DNA from: Acidobacteriaceae bacterium
Lineage (GTDB): Bacteria; Acidobacteriota; Terriglobia; Terriglobales; Acidobacteriaceae
DNA: 6,982 bases
Direction: 5' to 3'
Assembly: GCA_003139975.1 (NCBI GenBank)
Contig: PLHN01000135.1
Span: 1 to 6,982, forward strand
Part shown: piece after piece, positions 5,757-6,982 of the stretch
How the letters are laid out: each line of letters starts with the position of its first letter
How positions within the stretch are numbered: the stretch's first letter is position 1
Notes under the pieces: generated by a model
What the model was told of the DNA's origin: nothing
What the model saw: only the letters and a program-made list of their open reading frames with translations
Databases searched by the model: none
Made by a program: the position numbers and the translations under genes

Positions 5757-6299
5757 TCAGGCCATGAACGAGATTGGATTGGTCAGCGAGGTTGCGCTGG
5801 CCGCGCCGCTTGCATCGCCAAGAGCGTACTGCTGGAGTTGCTGCGCCAGACTGGCATAGGTCTGCTGCGCGGTACTGGCGTTCGACTGCGCCAGCGTCGA
5901 GGTCACATCTGGACTGGTCTGATTCACCATGTTGAGGGGATCGAGACCGCTTCCAACGTGGTGGTGATGATGGCCGGAGAATGGACTCTTCATATCCTGC
6001 TGGATTGTGGAGTAGTCCTTCTGCGCGGCCGTAAGATTCCCCGACTTGAGGTCGCTCGACAGTTGCTGGAAAGCCTGCGCCAGCGGGTTTGAGGTGGAAG
6101 CGGAAGCCGATGAAGCCGAAGCGGTCGCCGCCGGTTGCATAAAAGCCTGCTGCAAAATTGCAAAGTCCGATTGTGCGGAAGACAGATTCCCAGTCGCAAG
6201 ATCCTGGCCGAGCTGCTGAAATTCCGAATTCGTTAGCTGGTATTGTGAGCTGATCTGGTTGTTGCCCAAGCTGCTGCTGAAAATTCCCGAGACAGACAT
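5757..6299 (-). CDS. Unknown protein with repeated D-L-x-x-G-N-L-x-x-A-Q motifs and a His5 run
   Basis: A 180-residue protein of unknown function, very rich in Ser, Gln and Ala, with no cysteine and no Sec signal peptide or membrane helix. Two repeats about 29 residues long lie exactly 50 residues apart. Repeat 1 (25-53) contains D-L-A-T-G-N-L-S-S-A-Q-S-D-F; repeat 2 (75-103) contains D-L-K-S-G-N-L-T-A-A-Q-K-D-Y. A third, degenerate copy (136-153) keeps the Asn, A-Q and aromatic positions. The pattern suggests paired amphipathic helices with a G-N-L turn, somewhat TPR-like in feel. Linkers are low-complexity: an S-A-S-A-S stretch (60-70) and G-HHHHH-V-G at 109-116. I recall similar short proteins, often starting M-S-V-S or M-S-I-S, in acidobacterial genomes, all annotated hypothetical. 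The ATG is preceded by GAGGGA with suitable spacing. A longer frame covering the same DNA (5692-6342) is rejected because it lacks this internal repeat structure. It converges with the SmbP-like gene and diverges from ppk2. Confidence 0.85.
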   Translation of the reverse strand: MSVSGIFSSSLGNNQISSQYQLTNSEFQQLGQDLATGNLSSAQSDFAILQQAFMQPAATASASSASASTSNPLAQAFQQLSSDLKSGNLTAAQKDYSTIQQDMKSPFSGHHHHHVGSGLDPLNMVNQTSPDVTSTLAQSNASTAQQTYASLAQQLQQYALGDASGAASATSLTNPISFMA

Positions 6300-6460
6300 A
6301 GGTATCCCTCGACGTAAAGATGGACGCGCCTTCCGCCGTCATGCGCGGGTGCGACGTTCCGAAAGATCACTCGGGATTAAGCACGCTCGCTTCCATTGCC
6401 AAAGCCGAAGCCAAGCGAAGCATTCTGCGGGCCTTACACGCCAACAGAACCCCCGTAGTT

Positions 6461-6530
6461 CTTGCCGCACTTGGGAAACCGGCAAACCCTTCCCGACTGG
6501 CATAGGCAAGAGTTGCCCCTCCCGAGGGCA
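6461..6530 (+). promoter_or_regulatory. Cluster of mutually complementary TTGCC / GGCAA boxes upstream of ppk2
   Basis: Within 70 nt are TTGCC at 6462-6466, GGCAA at 6481-6485, GGCAA at 6505-6509, TTGCC at 6513-6517 and GGGCA at 6526-6530. Several exclusive stems are possible. CTTGCC (6461-6466) can pair with GGCAAG (6505-6510), enclosing an inner GGGAA/TTCCC stem (6473-6477 with 6490-6494). Alternatively TTGCCG pairs with CGGCAA (6480-6485), GGCAA (6505-6509) with TTGCC (6513-6517), or TGCCC (6514-6518) with GGGCA. It could be a structured ppk2 leader, binding sites for a regulator, or chance in GC-rich DNA. It does not match a riboswitch class I recognise. Confidence 0.3.
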
Positions 6531-6552
6531 GCGGCCGTTGTGCCGCCCGTCA

Positions 6553-6581
6553 TTGACGAAATCGGCCTGTCCGCCGATGAT
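6553..6581 (+). promoter_or_regulatory. Possible sigma-70-type promoter for ppk2
   Basis: TTGACG (6553-6558, five of six -35 bases), a 17-bp spacer and GATGAT (6576-6581, four of six -10 bases). Transcription would start near 6588, leaving only about 15 nt before the ATG, barely enough for the AGGAG site at 6589-6593. If real, ppk2 has a very short leader and the upstream box cluster would not be in its mRNA. Confidence 0.3.
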
Positions 6582-6602
6582 CAAACGCAGGAGAGCACCC
6601 CG

Positions 6603-6982
6603 ATGGGAAACAAGGACGCCACCGCTACGCAAACCGCCAAGTCCGGTAACTTGACGGGCGCTGCCAAGTCCATCCGCCTTGATCGCGACAGAGACTACGA
6701 GCAAGAGTTACGGCGGTTGCAGATCGAGTTGGTCAAGCTGCAGGAGTGGATCCGGCACAAAGGTTTGCGCGTCGTGGTCATCTTCGAGGGCCGCGACGCC
6801 GCCGGCAAAGGCGGCGCCATCAAACGAATCACGGATACGCTGAACCCCCGCATCTGCCGCGTGGTCGCTCTCGGCACCCCTACCGAGAAAGAAAAAACGC
6901 AGTGGTATTTTCAGCGCTACGTCGCCCACCTCCCGGCCGCAGGCGAGATGGTGCTGTTTGACCGCAGCTGGTACAACCGCGC
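6603..6982 (+). CDS. ppk2: Polyphosphate kinase 2 (3'-truncated)
   Basis: The first 126 codons and two bases of a PPK2 gene that runs off the window; the single-domain enzyme is usually around 230-300 residues. PPK2 moves phosphate between polyphosphate and nucleotides, in this branch mainly making NTP from NDP with polyphosphate as donor. After a polar N-terminal tail (1-30) comes [20 protein letters not shown] (about 45-64). The Walker A motif [10 protein letters not shown] is at 62-71 and leads into the following I-K-R-I. The Walker B region [10 protein letters not shown] is at 117-126. Q-W-Y-F-Q-R-Y at 100-106 is also typical, and together these indicate the class I, single-domain type. 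The lid region lies beyond the edge. The ATG is chosen because AGGAG (6589-6593) precedes it by 9 nt; an in-frame GTG at 6540 would add 21 residues but has poorer signals. It diverges from the unknown repeat-protein gene. Confidence 0.95.
   Translation, partial: MGNKDATATQTAKSGNLTGAAKSIRLDRDRDYEQELRRLQIELVKLQEWIRHKGLRVVVIFEGRDAAGKGGAIKRITDTLNPRICRVVALGTPTEKEKTQWYFQRYVAHLPAAGEMVLFDRSWYNR

Larger units (their letters stand above)
6300..6602. other. 303-bp divergent intergenic region before ppk2
   Basis: No convincing gene lies here; open frames crossing it are extensions antisense to, or out of frame with, the neighbours. It must contain start signals for the repeat protein (leftward) and for ppk2 (rightward). 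Visible content: the GAGGGA ribosome-binding site of the leftward gene at its left end, an AAGC-rich near-tandem stretch at about 6400-6420, an inverted AGAAC/GTTCT pair near 6446-6462, the TTGCC/GGCAA box cluster at 6461-6530, and a possible promoter at 6553-6581. I could not identify a good promoter for the leftward gene. Confidence 0.6.

Noticed and set aside
5921..5975. Engineered His-tag suggested by the HHHHH codons
   Set aside because: It is an internal five-residue run in mixed CAT/CAC codons within a native low-complexity linker, with no vector sequence around it.
5692..6342. 216-codon minus-strand frame longer than, and overlapping, the 180-codon repeat protein
   Set aside because: It lacks repeats or a domain, crosses the terminator side, and the competing frame has a good RBS and conserved internal repeats.
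6471..6505. Resemblance of GGGAAACCGGCAAA to the conserved core of the cobalamin riboswitch
   Set aside because: The following conserved block (C-C-C-G-C-A-A-C-T-G-T type) and the outer stems are absent, and ppk2 is not a B12-regulated gene.
6259..6654. 131-codon plus-strand frame crossing the region before ppk2
   Set aside because: It begins antisense to the repeat-protein gene and ends out of frame inside ppk2; Arg/Pro-rich shadow composition.

Overview
The window is a gene-dense piece of a moderately GC-rich bacterial chromosome, roughly 55-60 % G+C by eye. Its gene content suggests an acidobacterium (Terriglobia-like). The clues are a large periplasmic propeller sensor fused to GGDEF-EAL, a Ser/Gln/Ala-rich protein with repeated D-L-x-x-G-N-L motifs, and an N-E-T-N-Y-C-P type Fpg/Nei glycosylase. 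This placement rests on remembered family distributions, not on a search. No tRNA, rRNA, CRISPR array, transposase gene or phage gene is visible.

Layout, left to right. (1) The 3' end of metH (B12-dependent methionine synthase, activation domain) runs rightward to 327. (2) Only 6 bp beyond its stop lies the stop of a leftward 1216-codon gene (3984 down to 334). It encodes a signal peptide, fourteen beta-propeller blades, a Y_Y_Y domain, one membrane helix, and intact GGDEF and EAL domains, i.e. a one-protein extracytoplasmic sensor for c-di-GMP turnover. (3) A 210-bp gap (3985-4194) holds a 128-bp element with near-perfect terminal inverted repeats and 10-bp-periodic CACAGAG-type units. (4) A leftward Fpg/Nei-family DNA glycosylase gene (5109 down to 4195) has a 12-bp palindrome next to its start codon. 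(5) A 261-bp divergent control region carries a good sigma-70-type promoter and a possible 34-codon small ORF. It leads into (6) a rightward 86-codon gene for a His-rich exported protein resembling SmbP. (7) A strong hairpin ends that gene and, from the other side, (8) a leftward 180-codon gene of unknown function with three internal repeats and a His5 run. (9) A 303-bp divergent gap contains a cluster of mutually complementary TTGCC/GGCAA boxes. (10) The 5' part of ppk2 (polyphosphate kinase 2) runs off the right edge.

The genes look like independent housekeeping, signalling and stress units, not one operon: strands alternate and every same-strand pair is separated by control DNA. Possible themes are c-di-GMP signalling, polyphosphate/nucleotide energy metabolism, oxidative DNA repair and periplasmic metal binding, but nothing in the sequence ties them into one pathway. 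I see no clear new multi-gene system. The best leads are the D-L-x-x-G-N-L repeat protein, the inverted-repeat-bounded intergenic element, the small ORF ahead of the SmbP-like gene and the structured region before ppk2.
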